This document shows positions 7,098 through 15,601 of a DNA stretch of 64,000 bases, piece after piece; within the stretch, counting starts at the first letter, position 1; the number at the start of each line of letters is the position of its first letter. The stretch lies in assembly GCA_030149815.1 (NCBI GenBank), contig JASLHI010000012.1, forward strand, positions 91,317 to 155,316, read 5' to 3'. Origin of the DNA: Aquirhabdus sp. (GTDB lineage: Bacteria; Pseudomonadota; Gammaproteobacteria; Pseudomonadales; Moraxellaceae). The notes under the pieces were generated by a model. The model saw only the letters and a program-made list of their open reading frames with translations. It was not told where the DNA came from and searched no databases. Made by a program: the position numbers and the translations under genes.

Positions 7098-7315
7098 TTT
7101 TTACCTTCTAAATCCCAAAATACATCACAGTGAATTACTGACCGTCAAAATTAAAAATAAAATGCCAAATAAACCAATCCGACATATGCACATAAATTGC
7201 ACTGAAATTATTAGATCAGATAGATTGGGATGCTGTAAACCACTGGGCACGCAGTGAAAATGAGGTAAACGCTAACAAAAGAAGCTGAAAACTCAACAAT
7301 ATCAAAATCGCAAAC

Positions 7316-7376
7316 AATCAGTTAGCAACTGATTTATAATAATTTTTTCTGATTTCGCCCTAAGGCTTACCGGTAA
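7316..7376. other. Candidate transfer origin (oriT) region, AT-rich
   Basis: The 416-base gap between the AlpA-like gene and the TetR gene (7098-7514) is AT-rich and contains no convincing gene. It holds an inverted repeat AATCAGTT-AGC-AACTGATT at 7316-7334. A GGCTTAC sequence follows at 7364-7370, recalling the GG/CTTA nick core of ColE1-type origins, next to the palindrome ACCGGT. ColE1-type oriT lies upstream of mobC, and this region does too, with one small gene between. The assignment is speculative. Confidence 0.3.
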
Positions 7377-7464
7377 TGCAAGTTACTACTACAAATAAGC
7401 ACTTGAATCAACAATTATTTACAATTACTTACACTTTAGTATGCCTATCTAGCAATAAGGACTC

Positions 7465-7501
7465 GATAACACTGTTATCTTAATTGGATAACAGTGTTAT
7501 C
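7465..7501. promoter_or_regulatory. Two 15-bp palindromic TetR operators
   Basis: GATAACACTGTTATC at 7465-7479 and GATAACAGTGTTATC at 7487-7501 are both perfect palindromes around a central base, with centres 22 bases apart. They lie just upstream of the TetR start at 7515. A third near-copy with one mismatch lies inside the gene at 7902-7916. TetR-family repressors usually bind such sites as dimers, so autorepression is likely. Confidence 0.85.
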
Positions 7502-7514
7502 TAGAGATTGCGAT

Positions 7515-8156
7515 ATGGCTATTGATTCAACTTCAACAGATATTCCTTCACGCCTTTTAGCAGCGGCCATCCGACTACTGGAAAAAAGCGGGCCAACCGC
7601 GGTGAAAGCACGCCAAGTTGCAATTGAAGCAGGTGTATCGACTATGGGGGTATACGATTATTTTGGTGGAGTGCCAGGACTGCTCCAAGCCGTTGCCGGC
7701 GAAGGGTACTCTCGACTAACTGCTGTGCTCAAAAATATTGTAGAAACTGACAACCCAATGACCGACCTTTGTATGATGGCTTTTGCTATCCGAGATTTTT
7801 CTGTAGAAAATACACATTTTTATGACTTAATGAAGGAACCCTCGGCATCGCACAAAGAATCCTACTTATTACTTCAAAGAAGTTGCGTCCGTCTAGCCAC
7901 AGATAACAGTGTTATTCAAGTAGACCCTGATCTCATTGCACTACAATTCTGGATTGCTTTGCATGGATTTATCAACCTCGAATTTGGCGGTTACTTCGCT
8001 GACAAAACTAATCCTGTGCGAGAAGTGCTAATACCGATGTGTATCACTTTAGTCGTTGGCATGGGAATAAAAACAAAAAGTGTTGAATCTTCAGTAAAGC
8101 GAGCAATGTCAAAATGGCAACAGTCAAAGCAACCTCGAAACCTTGATCTTTTCTAG
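7515..8156 (+). CDS. TetR/AcrR family transcriptional regulator
   Basis: About 213 residues. The N-terminal TetR HTH is clear: IPSRLLAAAIRLLEKSGPTAVKARQVAIEAGVS followed by MGVYDYFGGVPGLLQAV, and the rest is a helical ligand-binding domain. The ATG at 7515 is chosen because an upstream GTG at 7494 would lie inside the second operator. No obvious target gene besides itself is adjacent: upstream is the AlpA-like gene on the other strand, and downstream is a 464-base noncoding gap. The ligand is unknown. Confidence 0.88.
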   Translation: MAIDSTSTDIPSRLLAAAIRLLEKSGPTAVKARQVAIEAGVSTMGVYDYFGGVPGLLQAVAGEGYSRLTAVLKNIVETDNPMTDLCMMAFAIRDFSVENTHFYDLMKEPSASHKESYLLLQRSCVRLATDNSVIQVDPDLIALQFWIALHGFINLEFGGYFADKTNPVREVLIPMCITLVVGMGIKTKSVESSVKRAMSKWQQSKQPRNLDLF

Positions 8157-8620
8157 CAATTCTATGTATATCTAGCTCATATATGCAGTTCTTTTGTTGA
8201 TCCTTTGCCGCACTAAATTTCGAGAAAACCCACAGTAATTTTTTCAGGTATAATGCACTCTCCATATTTAGAAAAAACTCTCTAAAAGATGCCAAATCTC
8301 CCAAAAATGAAGAAAATCACAAAACTACGCTGTAACCCACTGAATTAGAAACAAATCTGGCAAGAATAGGCTACAAAGTCACTTTTTTCCGTTCCGAAAA
8401 AAGTGTCATTTGTGCCCTCTTGCAAAGGGGTGCTAGCACCCCCTTGACCCCTGTAAGTCAAATGCAAAGCAACGTCCAAAACAAGGCAAAATCAAAGGCA
8501 GTTGGACTGCTTTAGAGTAGAGATGTTTTTAAAGACTGCTAAAGCAACAAACTTCGTTCACAGCTATAATTATCTAATTATTTCTCTAAATATTGCTCCG
8601 CTCACAAGCTTAGACACACT
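8157..8620. other. Noncoding stretch with inverted repeats (second oriT candidate)
   Basis: No gene is supported here. CACTTTTTTC-CGTTCC-GAAAAAAGTG (8380-8405) is a 10-bp inverted repeat. It is followed after a few bases by TTTGTGCCCTCTTGC and then by a perfect 16-bp palindrome GGGGTGCTAGCACCCC at 8427-8442. An inverted repeat followed closely by a GTGCxCCCT-like sequence resembles the layout of IncQ/MobA-MobL transfer origins. The match is only partial and this is a weak candidate. Confidence 0.35.
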
Positions 8621-8746
8621 ATGATTCAGGACATCCAGAAGACTCTCTGGAGCGCAGCAAACATGGACGCCGCCGACTACAAACATGATGCCGTGAAAAA
8701 ATCTCTAGCTGTGACCTTTGGAAATCCATCCAATAGTAGTGAGTGA
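8621..8746 (+). pseudogene. Remnant of a type I methyltransferase (hsdM) N-terminus
   Basis: A 41-codon frame whose translation (IQDIQKTLWSAANMDAADYKH) matches the start of the N-terminal domain of type I modification subunits. There the usual text is LWxAADKLRSNMDAAEYKHV. Here a few residues between the two parts are deleted, and the following text no longer matches before the TGA at 8744. It is distinct in sequence from the intact hsdM at 11585, so it is a relic of an earlier restriction system at this place. Confidence 0.6.
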
Positions 8747-8792
8747 TCTTAATTAATTGTTGACAATAATAGGTGTAGGGAGATAAACGCCA

Positions 8793-11390
8793 ATGACGGA
8801 ACTTCATCAAGACATTAAGAACTGGTTGCACAAACAACAAGGTTGGGTGCAACAAGCAGCAGATTTGCTATTAACAAAGGGAGCTCTTGATGACAATGAC
8901 ATCGGAGCTTTAGCCGAGAGCTTAAAGACTGCCGAAGGGCAAACAATCACTAATACCCACCCCTTTGTGGAACTTGCATCTGGTGTTGCTCAAAGTTCAG
9001 AAGTCCGCTTGAAGTCCATTGGTGAAATCTCAGGCATCGAAAATTTGGGCTCACAAAATTCGTTAGACTTTGAGCAAGGTAACCTGTGTGTTATCTACGG
9101 AAATAACGGATCTGGCAAATCAGGATATACCCGACTGCTTAAGAAAGCAGCTGGTAAGCCTCTGGCCAAAGATTTAAAACATAATGTCTTTCAGCAAGAG
9201 CCTGCTCAGGACAAGCGCAAGGCTAAGATTTCGTATATTGCTTATGGTGGTGAGCATTCGACTGACTGGATAGCCAACGATACGCCATTGCTCCCTATTC
9301 AAGTCATTGATATTTTTGATACAGATATAGCGAACAATTATCTGTCCAAGGACAACGAAGCAACCTACACGCCACCACTGGTTTCACTGTTTGAGAAGTT
9401 AGTGGTTGTTGTTAACAGGGTGAAAGACAGATTGTTGGTACAACAGGCCACTTTGCAGAAGGTTTTGCCTGCTTTGCCACCACAGTTTACGCAGACAGCA
9501 TCAGGTATACAATACAATGGGTTGAAGGCTAATAGTAATGCAACCGTAGTTCAGAAGATTCAAACTTGGACGGACTCCGAGGAGCGGTTGTTAACACAGT
9601 TTAATGAACGTCTTGCGGCGACTGATCCTCAATCTTTGGCTCGTCAGAAGCGGTCTAATAAGACACAGATTGAGCAAATAGCCAATCAAATTAAAGCCGC
9701 AATGGTTGCATATACGGATGATGCCTTGGCTGCGATACGCATTTATCAACACGAAGCTGATGCTAAACGAAAAGTTGCACAAGAGGCGGCCCTAATTACA
9801 TCTTCCAAGCTGGATGGTGTGGGTACAGAAACTTGGAAGCTTCTCTGGGAAGCTGCTAGGAATTACTCTCAAATCGCCTATCCACAAAAAGAATTCCCCG
9901 TAATTGATCAAGCACGTTGCGTACTTTGCCATCAGGATCTTGCTTTAGAAGCAAAACAACGATTGCAAGATTTTGAGAAATTTGTAAGGGGAGAAATTGA
10001 AGCAGCGGCGAAGATTGCTGATAAAGCGTATCGATCTGCTCTGGCTCAGCTTCCAGTAGCTTTGACTGAAGATGTCCTTACAGAGCGCTGTCAAGCGGCG
10101 GGACTGAATGATCAGCTATTAGTTGAAGGCATCAAAGCGTTTTGGAAGAGTATTGCAAAGTCACGTGAAGCTATCCAGTTTCAAGAACTCGTAGAGGACG
10201 CGCAGGCTGTTCCCGCTCCACAAAGTATTCTTGAAATACTTGACACCCAAGCTAATGCATTAGAAGAACAAGCTAAACAGCTTGATCTGGATGCGACTGA
10301 GTTCAATCGTGAAGTTGCTACCCAAAATAAAGTTGAACTTGAAGCAAAGAAGTGGACTTCTCAACAGGTAGCAGCAATAACCGCCGAAATGACGCGATTG
10401 AAATCATGGGCTGAATATGATGGTTGGATAAAATTAACATCTACTCAACAGATTACTGTGAAAGGTGGACTGGTCGCAGAGGCAGCAATTACAGTAGCCT
10501 ACGTTGAACGCTTCAATAAAGAGTTGAAAGCCCTGAGAGCCGATAAGATCAAAATCAAGTTGGTAAAAACCAGATCAGTAAAGGGAAAAGCATTTCACGC
10601 CCTTCAATTAGAAGGGGTTGTAGATGGAAATACCAAGCTTGATCAAGTTTTGAGCGAGGGCGAGCGTAGAATAATAAGCTTGGCCGCGTTTCTGGCAGAT
10701 GTTGCCGAGAAACCTCATGCATCAACATTCATCTTTGATGATCCTATTTCTTCTCTGGATCAGGACTTCGAGATTGCCGTCGCGAGTCGGTTAGTCGAAC
10801 TTGCCAAGACACGACAAGTTTTGGTGTTTACGCATCGTTTGTCTTTGTATGGGCATTTAGAAGATGCCGCTAAGAAAATGGGAAAAGAATGGCATAAACA
10901 ACATCACCTTGTTCGTTGTATTGAGACATATGGCAACGTATCTGGTCTACCCGTTTCCCCACCGATTTGGGCTGGAAATACAAATACTGCAAATCAAGAC
11001 TTGTTAACTAGGCTTGCAACTGCCAAAAAGATTGGAGAAGATCATGGATCTGATGCTTACAGAACTTTAGCGCAGAGTATATGCAGTGAATTTCGTAAGT
11101 TGATTGAGCGAACCATTGAATCTGATTTACTAGCCGACATTGTTATTCGACAACGCCGAGGTGTACACACCGAAAATCGTTTGGTCAGGTTAAAAGCCAT
11201 TACACCTGAAGATATTAAATATATTGATGGTTTGATGACTAAATTTTCTGGTTTCGAGCATAGTCAATCACAAGAAAATCCTCTTCAAGTACCTGAAGCC
11301 GCTGAGTTAAAAACAGACTTGGAAGAACTACAAAGGTGGCGCAAAGAGTTGTCGAACCGAAAAGTTTCAGGAGTTGCAGATGTACCTTAG
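8793..11390 (+). CDS. RloC/PrrC-like SMC-type ATPase with zinc hook (AAA_13), candidate anticodon nuclease
   Basis: An 865-residue ABC/SMC-like ATPase. It has Walker A GNNGSGKS at about 103-110, coiled coils interrupted by a zinc-hook CVLC at 376-379, an ABC signature LSEGERR near 621, and Walker B TFIFDDPISSLD near 645. The split ATPase with a CxxC hook and a C-terminal extension of about 130 residues is the architecture of RloC. RloC is a tRNA anticodon nuclease that acts as a fail-safe for type I restriction. The C-terminus contains RKLIE and a downstream His, which could be part of an Arg-Glu-His catalytic set, but this match is loose. It lies immediately upstream of hsdM-hsdS-hsdR on the same strand. 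Start ATG at 8793 with AGGGAG 10 bases upstream. Confidence 0.82.
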   Translation: MTELHQDIKNWLHKQQGWVQQAADLLLTKGALDDNDIGALAESLKTAEGQTITNTHPFVELASGVAQSSEVRLKSIGEISGIENLGSQNSLDFEQGNLCVIYGNNGSGKSGYTRLLKKAAGKPLAKDLKHNVFQQEPAQDKRKAKISYIAYGGEHSTDWIANDTPLLPIQVIDIFDTDIANNYLSKDNEATYTPPLVSLFEKLVVVVNRVKDRLLVQQATLQKVLPALPPQFTQTASGIQYNGLKANSNATVVQKIQTWTDSEERLLTQFNERLAATDPQSLARQKRSNKTQIEQIANQIKAAMVAYTDDALAAIRIYQHEADAKRKVAQEAALITSSKLDGVGTETWKLLWEAARNYSQIAYPQKEFPVIDQARCVLCHQDLALEAKQRLQDFEKFVRGEIEAAAKIADKAYRSALAQLPVALTEDVLTERCQAAGLNDQLLVEGIKAFWKSIAKSREAIQFQELVEDAQAVPAPQSILEILDTQANALEEQAKQLDLDATEFNREVATQNKVELEAKKWTSQQVAAITAEMTRLKSWAEYDGWIKLTSTQQITVKGGLVAEAAITVAYVERFNKELKALRADKIKIKLVKTRSVKGKAFHALQLEGVVDGNTKLDQVLSEGERRIISLAAFLADVAEKPHASTFIFDDPISSLDQDFEIAVASRLVELAKTRQVLVFTHRLSLYGHLEDAAKKMGKEWHKQHHLVRCIETYGNVSGLPVSPPIWAGNTNTANQDLLTRLATAKKIGEDHGSDAYRTLAQSICSEFRKLIERTIESDLLADIVIRQRRGVHTENRLVRLKAITPEDIKYIDGLMTKFSGFEHSQSQENPLQVPEAAELKTDLEELQRWRKELSNRKVSGVADVP

Positions 11391-11584
11391 GGAGGCAAGC
11401 TATGCCTGATCTGCCTGCGCATGTAGATTCCTTATGCTTGTGATCGTGTGGCGCTAAATATGACTTATAGGGAGTTTTTTAATTGAGATTCTGCAATAAA
11501 TTTTACTAATCCACTATTTTTCATACTAAAAGTGTCTATATTCACTTAACTATTTTTTAAAATTTGAACGATTGTAGAGAACCT

Positions 11585-14344
11585 ATGAATAAGCAACAGT
11601 TAGCCGCCAAGATTTGGGAATCTGCGAACAAAATGCGTTCCAAAATTGAGGCAAATGAATACAAAGACTATATTTTAGGGTTTATGTTCTATAAATTTCT
11701 TTCTGATAAAGAGCTATGTTTTCTACAAGATAATGATTTCACAAAAGAGGATATTGCAGCGCTGACCGAAGAAGACCCTGATACGGTTAAGTTTATTCAG
11801 GATGGCATTGGTTATTTTATCGCGCATAAAAATCTGTTTTCTACGTGGCTGGAAAAAGGCAGTGATTTTAATGTAGCAGATGTGCGTGATGCGTTATCAG
11901 CGTTTTCTCGGCTCATTAGCAGCTCGCATAAAAAAGTCTTTGAGGGTATTTTTAAGACGCTAGAAACAGGATTAAGTAAGCTTGGCGATAACGCTAACAG
12001 CCAAACCAAAGCTATCAATGACTTGATTCAACTGATTAAAGTTATTCCAATGAATAGCAAGCAAGACTATGATGTGTTGGGTTTTATTTACGAATACTTG
12101 ATTGGTTCATTTGCTGCGAATGCTGGTAAAAAAGCAGGGGAATTTTATACGCCGCATGAAGTATCGGTGCTGATGTCTGAGATTGTTGCCCAACATGTAA
12201 AAGATCAAGACGAAATTAAAATTTATGATCCGACAAGTGGATCAGGGTCATTGCTTATTAATATTGGTCAGTCGGTCGCAAAGCATGTCAATGATGAAAA
12301 TAACATCAAATATTATGCCCAAGAGCTGAAAGAAAACACTTATAACCTCACGCGTATGAATCTCGTTATGCGTGGAATCTTGCCTGATAACATCGTTGCG
12401 CGTAATGCGGACACTTTAGAGGATGACTGGCCTTATTTTGAAGAAAGTGATCCAATCAATTCCTATAATCCTTTATATGTTGATGCCGTGGTATCGAATC
12501 CGCCGTATTCCCAAGTTTGGGATCCAAAACATAAAGAGAGTGATCCTCGCTATGCACGCTTTGGCTTAGCACCAAAAACCAAAGCAGATTTTGCGTTCTT
12601 GTTGCATGATTTATATCATCTGAAACCTGATGGCATTATGACCATTGTGTTGCCACATGGCGTATTGTTCCGTGGCGGTGAAGAAGAGAAAATTCGTCGA
12701 AATTTAATTGAACAAAACCATATCGATGCGATTATTGGTATGCCTGCCAATATTTTCTTTGGAACGGGTATTCCGACCGTCATCATGGTGTTGAAACAAA
12801 AGCGTGAAAATAACGATATCCTCGTTGTGGATGCGTCTAAAGGTTTCGTGAAAGTGGGAAAAAACAATCAACTACAAGCTTCACATATTAAAAAAATTGT
12901 TGATGTTGTAGTTCATCGTGAAAATAAAGATAAATTCTCGAAGGTTGTGAGTTTAAAAAAAATCCGTGATGAGGGATACAACTTAAATATTCCTCGATAC
13001 GTAGATTCTTCAGAAGATGCTGAAACGTGGGATATTTATGCGACGATGTTTGGCGGGATTCCTCAATCAGAAATCGATGCATTTCATTTTTATTGGCAGG
13101 CTTTTCCGCAACTTAAACGTGACTTGTTTCAGGATAATGGAACTCCTTATGTAAGTTTAGTCGCGGGTGATATTAAGCTCGCGATTACGCAACATGCTGA
13201 TGTCGTGTTGTTTAATGCAAAATTTTCTGAAAAATTTAAAGACTTCCATGCGTATTTAAAGCAATCACTCATTGATGAGATGAAGACGCTTAAGATTTCT
13301 AAACAAGAAAATATATTAAGTGCAAATATTTTTGTACGACTTGAGGACATTCCTTTAATCGATAAATATCAGTCATATCAAGCGTTGTATGATGAATGGC
13401 AAAGCATCGCAGCTGATTTGGAGGTGATTCAAACCGAAGGCTTAGCAGCAGCGAAAAAAGTGAATCCTCACATAGTGATAAAGAAGAAAGACGGCAAAGA
13501 TCAAGAAGTTCAAGACGGTTGGGTTGGTTATGTACTGCCATTTGATTTAGTCCAACAGCGGTTGTTATCCGAGGAGTTAAATTGTCTGCAAGACAAGGAA
13601 CGTGCTTTGTCAGAAACAAGTGCTGACATAGAGGCGTTATTGGATTCTCTGACTGAGGAGGAAAAAGACGGCAGTATCCTTAATGATGCCAATGATGCAT
13701 TTGTAGCCGCTGAAATCGTAAAAACGCTGAAATTAAGTTATGCCGATATTGAGACCCCAGCGATTGTTACTTTAAATGGCTATTTGGATTTGCTCGAAAA
13801 CAAGGCCAGTAAGTCTGAACTTGAAGCGTATATTCGGGCACATCGCAACGTTGATTGGTCACAGATGGAAGCTGCTAAAAATGGCACTTATGCTAAAGCC
13901 AAAGTGAATGCGTATCTGAAAACACTTCAATCGGTGTTTACTTTCCCTGAAGATTCTTTGGAGGAAAAATTACTCAAAGCTGAGACACTATTGAATCAGG
14001 AAAAAGAACTGAAAGCGCAGATTAAAGCAGATGAGATTGTTTTGCATACGCTGACCAAAGTCACGATTGAGAATCTGAGTGATGATCAGGTGTTGGGTCT
14101 GTTAGAGGCAAAATGGGTTGAGCCGATAGTCAGTACCATGCAACGGTTACCAGATGAAATGCTGACTCATTTGACGACTTGTGTGCAGAAGTTAGCGGAT
14201 AAATATGCTCAAACTTATGTAGAAACGACTACAAAGCTTAAAAATGCTGAGGATACTCTAGCCGATCTAATCGATGGCTTAACAGGTAATGCGTTTGATG
14301 AGCAAGGTTTACGTGAACTGCAAACTTTGTTAAAAGGGGCATGA
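11585..14344 (+). CDS. hsdM: Type I restriction-modification methyltransferase subunit HsdM
   Basis: Adenine-N6 methyltransferase subunit of a type I system, about 919 residues. The N-terminal domain (QQLAAKIWESANKMRSKIEANEYKDY) precedes SAM motif I DPTSGSGSLL near residue 215 and catalytic motif NPPYS near 305. It is longer than classical HsdM (about 500) because of a roughly 400-residue C-terminal helical extension, as in EcoR124-like (type IC) relatives. ATG 11585 is chosen over an upstream TTG at 11564 because it has AGAGA at proper distance and gives the usual N-terminus. It is separated from hsdS by one base, so the genes are translationally linked. Confidence 0.95.
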   Translation: MNKQQLAAKIWESANKMRSKIEANEYKDYILGFMFYKFLSDKELCFLQDNDFTKEDIAALTEEDPDTVKFIQDGIGYFIAHKNLFSTWLEKGSDFNVADVRDALSAFSRLISSSHKKVFEGIFKTLETGLSKLGDNANSQTKAINDLIQLIKVIPMNSKQDYDVLGFIYEYLIGSFAANAGKKAGEFYTPHEVSVLMSEIVAQHVKDQDEIKIYDPTSGSGSLLINIGQSVAKHVNDENNIKYYAQELKENTYNLTRMNLVMRGILPDNIVARNADTLEDDWPYFEESDPINSYNPLYVDAVVSNPPYSQVWDPKHKESDPRYARFGLAPKTKADFAFLLHDLYHLKPDGIMTIVLPHGVLFRGGEEEKIRRNLIEQNHIDAIIGMPANIFFGTGIPTVIMVLKQKRENNDILVVDASKGFVKVGKNNQLQASHIKKIVDVVVHRENKDKFSKVVSLKKIRDEGYNLNIPRYVDSSEDAETWDIYATMFGGIPQSEIDAFHFYWQAFPQLKRDLFQDNGTPYVSLVAGDIKLAITQHADVVLFNAKFSEKFKDFHAYLKQSLIDEMKTLKISKQENILSANIFVRLEDIPLIDKYQSYQALYDEWQSIAADLEVIQTEGLAAAKKVNPHIVIKKKDGKDQEVQDGWVGYVLPFDLVQQRLLSEELNCLQDKERALSETSADIEALLDSLTEEEKDGSILNDANDAFVAAEIVKTLKLSYADIETPAIVTLNGYLDLLENKASKSELEAYIRAHRNVDWSQMEAAKNGTYAKAKVNAYLKTLQSVFTFPEDSLEEKLLKAETLLNQEKELKAQIKADEIVLHTLTKVTIENLSDDQVLGLLEAKWVEPIVSTMQRLPDEMLTHLTTCVQKLADKYAQTYVETTTKLKNAEDTLADLIDGLTGNAFDEQGLRELQTLLKGA

Positions 14345-14345
14345 A

Positions 14346-15587
14346 ATGTTAAATCATAAAAGTCCTGAAATTCGGTTTAAAGGGTTTCGTGAAGAGTGGG
14401 AAACATCAACTTTTCTTCACAATATCAAAAGTATTATAGATTTTAGAGGAAGAACCCCTAAAAAATTAGGTTTGGATTGGAGCAGTGAGGGTTATTTGGC
14501 ATTGTCAGCATTAAATGTCAAAAATGGCTATATTGATCCTGATGCAGATGCGCACTATGGCGATGAGGAGCTTTATCAAAAATGGATGGGGGGGAATGAG
14601 TTAAAAACCAATCAAGTTTTATTTACAACGGAAGCCCCCATGGGCAATGTGGCTCAGGTTCCGGATGATAAGGGCTATATTCTTAGTCAGCGAACAATTG
14701 CCTTTAATGTTGATCAGAAAAAAATTACCGATGATTTTCTTGCCGTATTACTTCGTTCCCCAATTGTTTTGAATAAGTTAGAAGCCTTATCTAGTGGTGG
14801 AACAGCAAAGGGAGTGAGTCAAAAATCCATCGCTAATTTAGAAGTAAACTTACCAAGTTATCTTCAAGAGCAAACCAAAATCGGCTTTTTTTTCCAACAA
14901 CTCGATCAAGCCATCGCGCTACACCAGCGCAAACATACGCAAACGCTGAATCTAAAAAAAGCTATGTTAGAGAAAATGTTTCCGAAAGCAGGTTGTACGC
15001 AGCCTGAAATTCGGTTTAAGGGGTTTAGCGGGGAGTGGAAGAAACAAACTCTGGATGATGTTGCAGAAATTTATGATGGAACTCATCAGACTCCTAGATA
15101 TACAGATTCGGGTGTTATGTTTTTAAGTGTTGAAAACATAGATTCATTAAAGTCGAAGAAATTTATTTCAAAAGAAGACTTCCAAAGGGATTTTAAAGTT
15201 TATCCACAAAAAAATGATGTCTTGATGACGCGAATAGGTGACGTGGGGACGGCAAAGGTTGTGATCTCGGATGAGCTACTAGCTTATTATGTTACTTTGG
15301 CTTTAATGAAACCTAAAAACATTAATCCTTTCTATTTAGTTATCGCGCTCGCCTCAAATTTAGTACAGCAAGATATATGGAAAAGAACACTACATATTGC
15401 GTTTCCTAAAAAGATAAATATGAGTGAAATAAGACTAGTGGGATTATTTGTGCCTTCTACTTTAGAAGAGCAAACCAAAATCGGCAACTTCTTCAAACAA
15501 TTAGATGACATCCTTGCTTTACAAACTCAGCAGTTGGCAAAACTTAAAAACACTAAACAAGCCTGTTTAGAAAAAATGTTTGTTTAA
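14346..15587 (+). CDS. hsdS: Type I restriction-modification specificity subunit HsdS
   Basis: A 413-residue DNA-recognition subunit with two target-recognition domains, each followed by a conserved helix. The two half-proteins begin with the same phrase PEIRFKGF (residues near 7 and 221) and end in EQTKIGxFFxQLD. The corresponding DNA repeats (14364-14387 with 15003-15026; 14867-14885 with 15467-15485) could let recombination exchange recognition domains. It starts one base after hsdM and precedes hsdR by 14 bases. Confidence 0.95.
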   Translation: MLNHKSPEIRFKGFREEWETSTFLHNIKSIIDFRGRTPKKLGLDWSSEGYLALSALNVKNGYIDPDADAHYGDEELYQKWMGGNELKTNQVLFTTEAPMGNVAQVPDDKGYILSQRTIAFNVDQKKITDDFLAVLLRSPIVLNKLEALSSGGTAKGVSQKSIANLEVNLPSYLQEQTKIGFFFQQLDQAIALHQRKHTQTLNLKKAMLEKMFPKAGCTQPEIRFKGFSGEWKKQTLDDVAEIYDGTHQTPRYTDSGVMFLSVENIDSLKSKKFISKEDFQRDFKVYPQKNDVLMTRIGDVGTAKVVISDELLAYYVTLALMKPKNINPFYLVIALASNLVQQDIWKRTLHIAFPKKINMSEIRLVGLFVPSTLEEQTKIGNFFKQLDDILALQTQQLAKLKNTKQACLEKMFV

Positions 15588-15601
15588 CATGGAATTGAAC
15601 A

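Noticed and set aside
8044..8304. 86-residue leftward frame after the TetR gene
   Set aside because: Half of it is antisense to the TetR gene and no domain or ribosome-binding site is visible.
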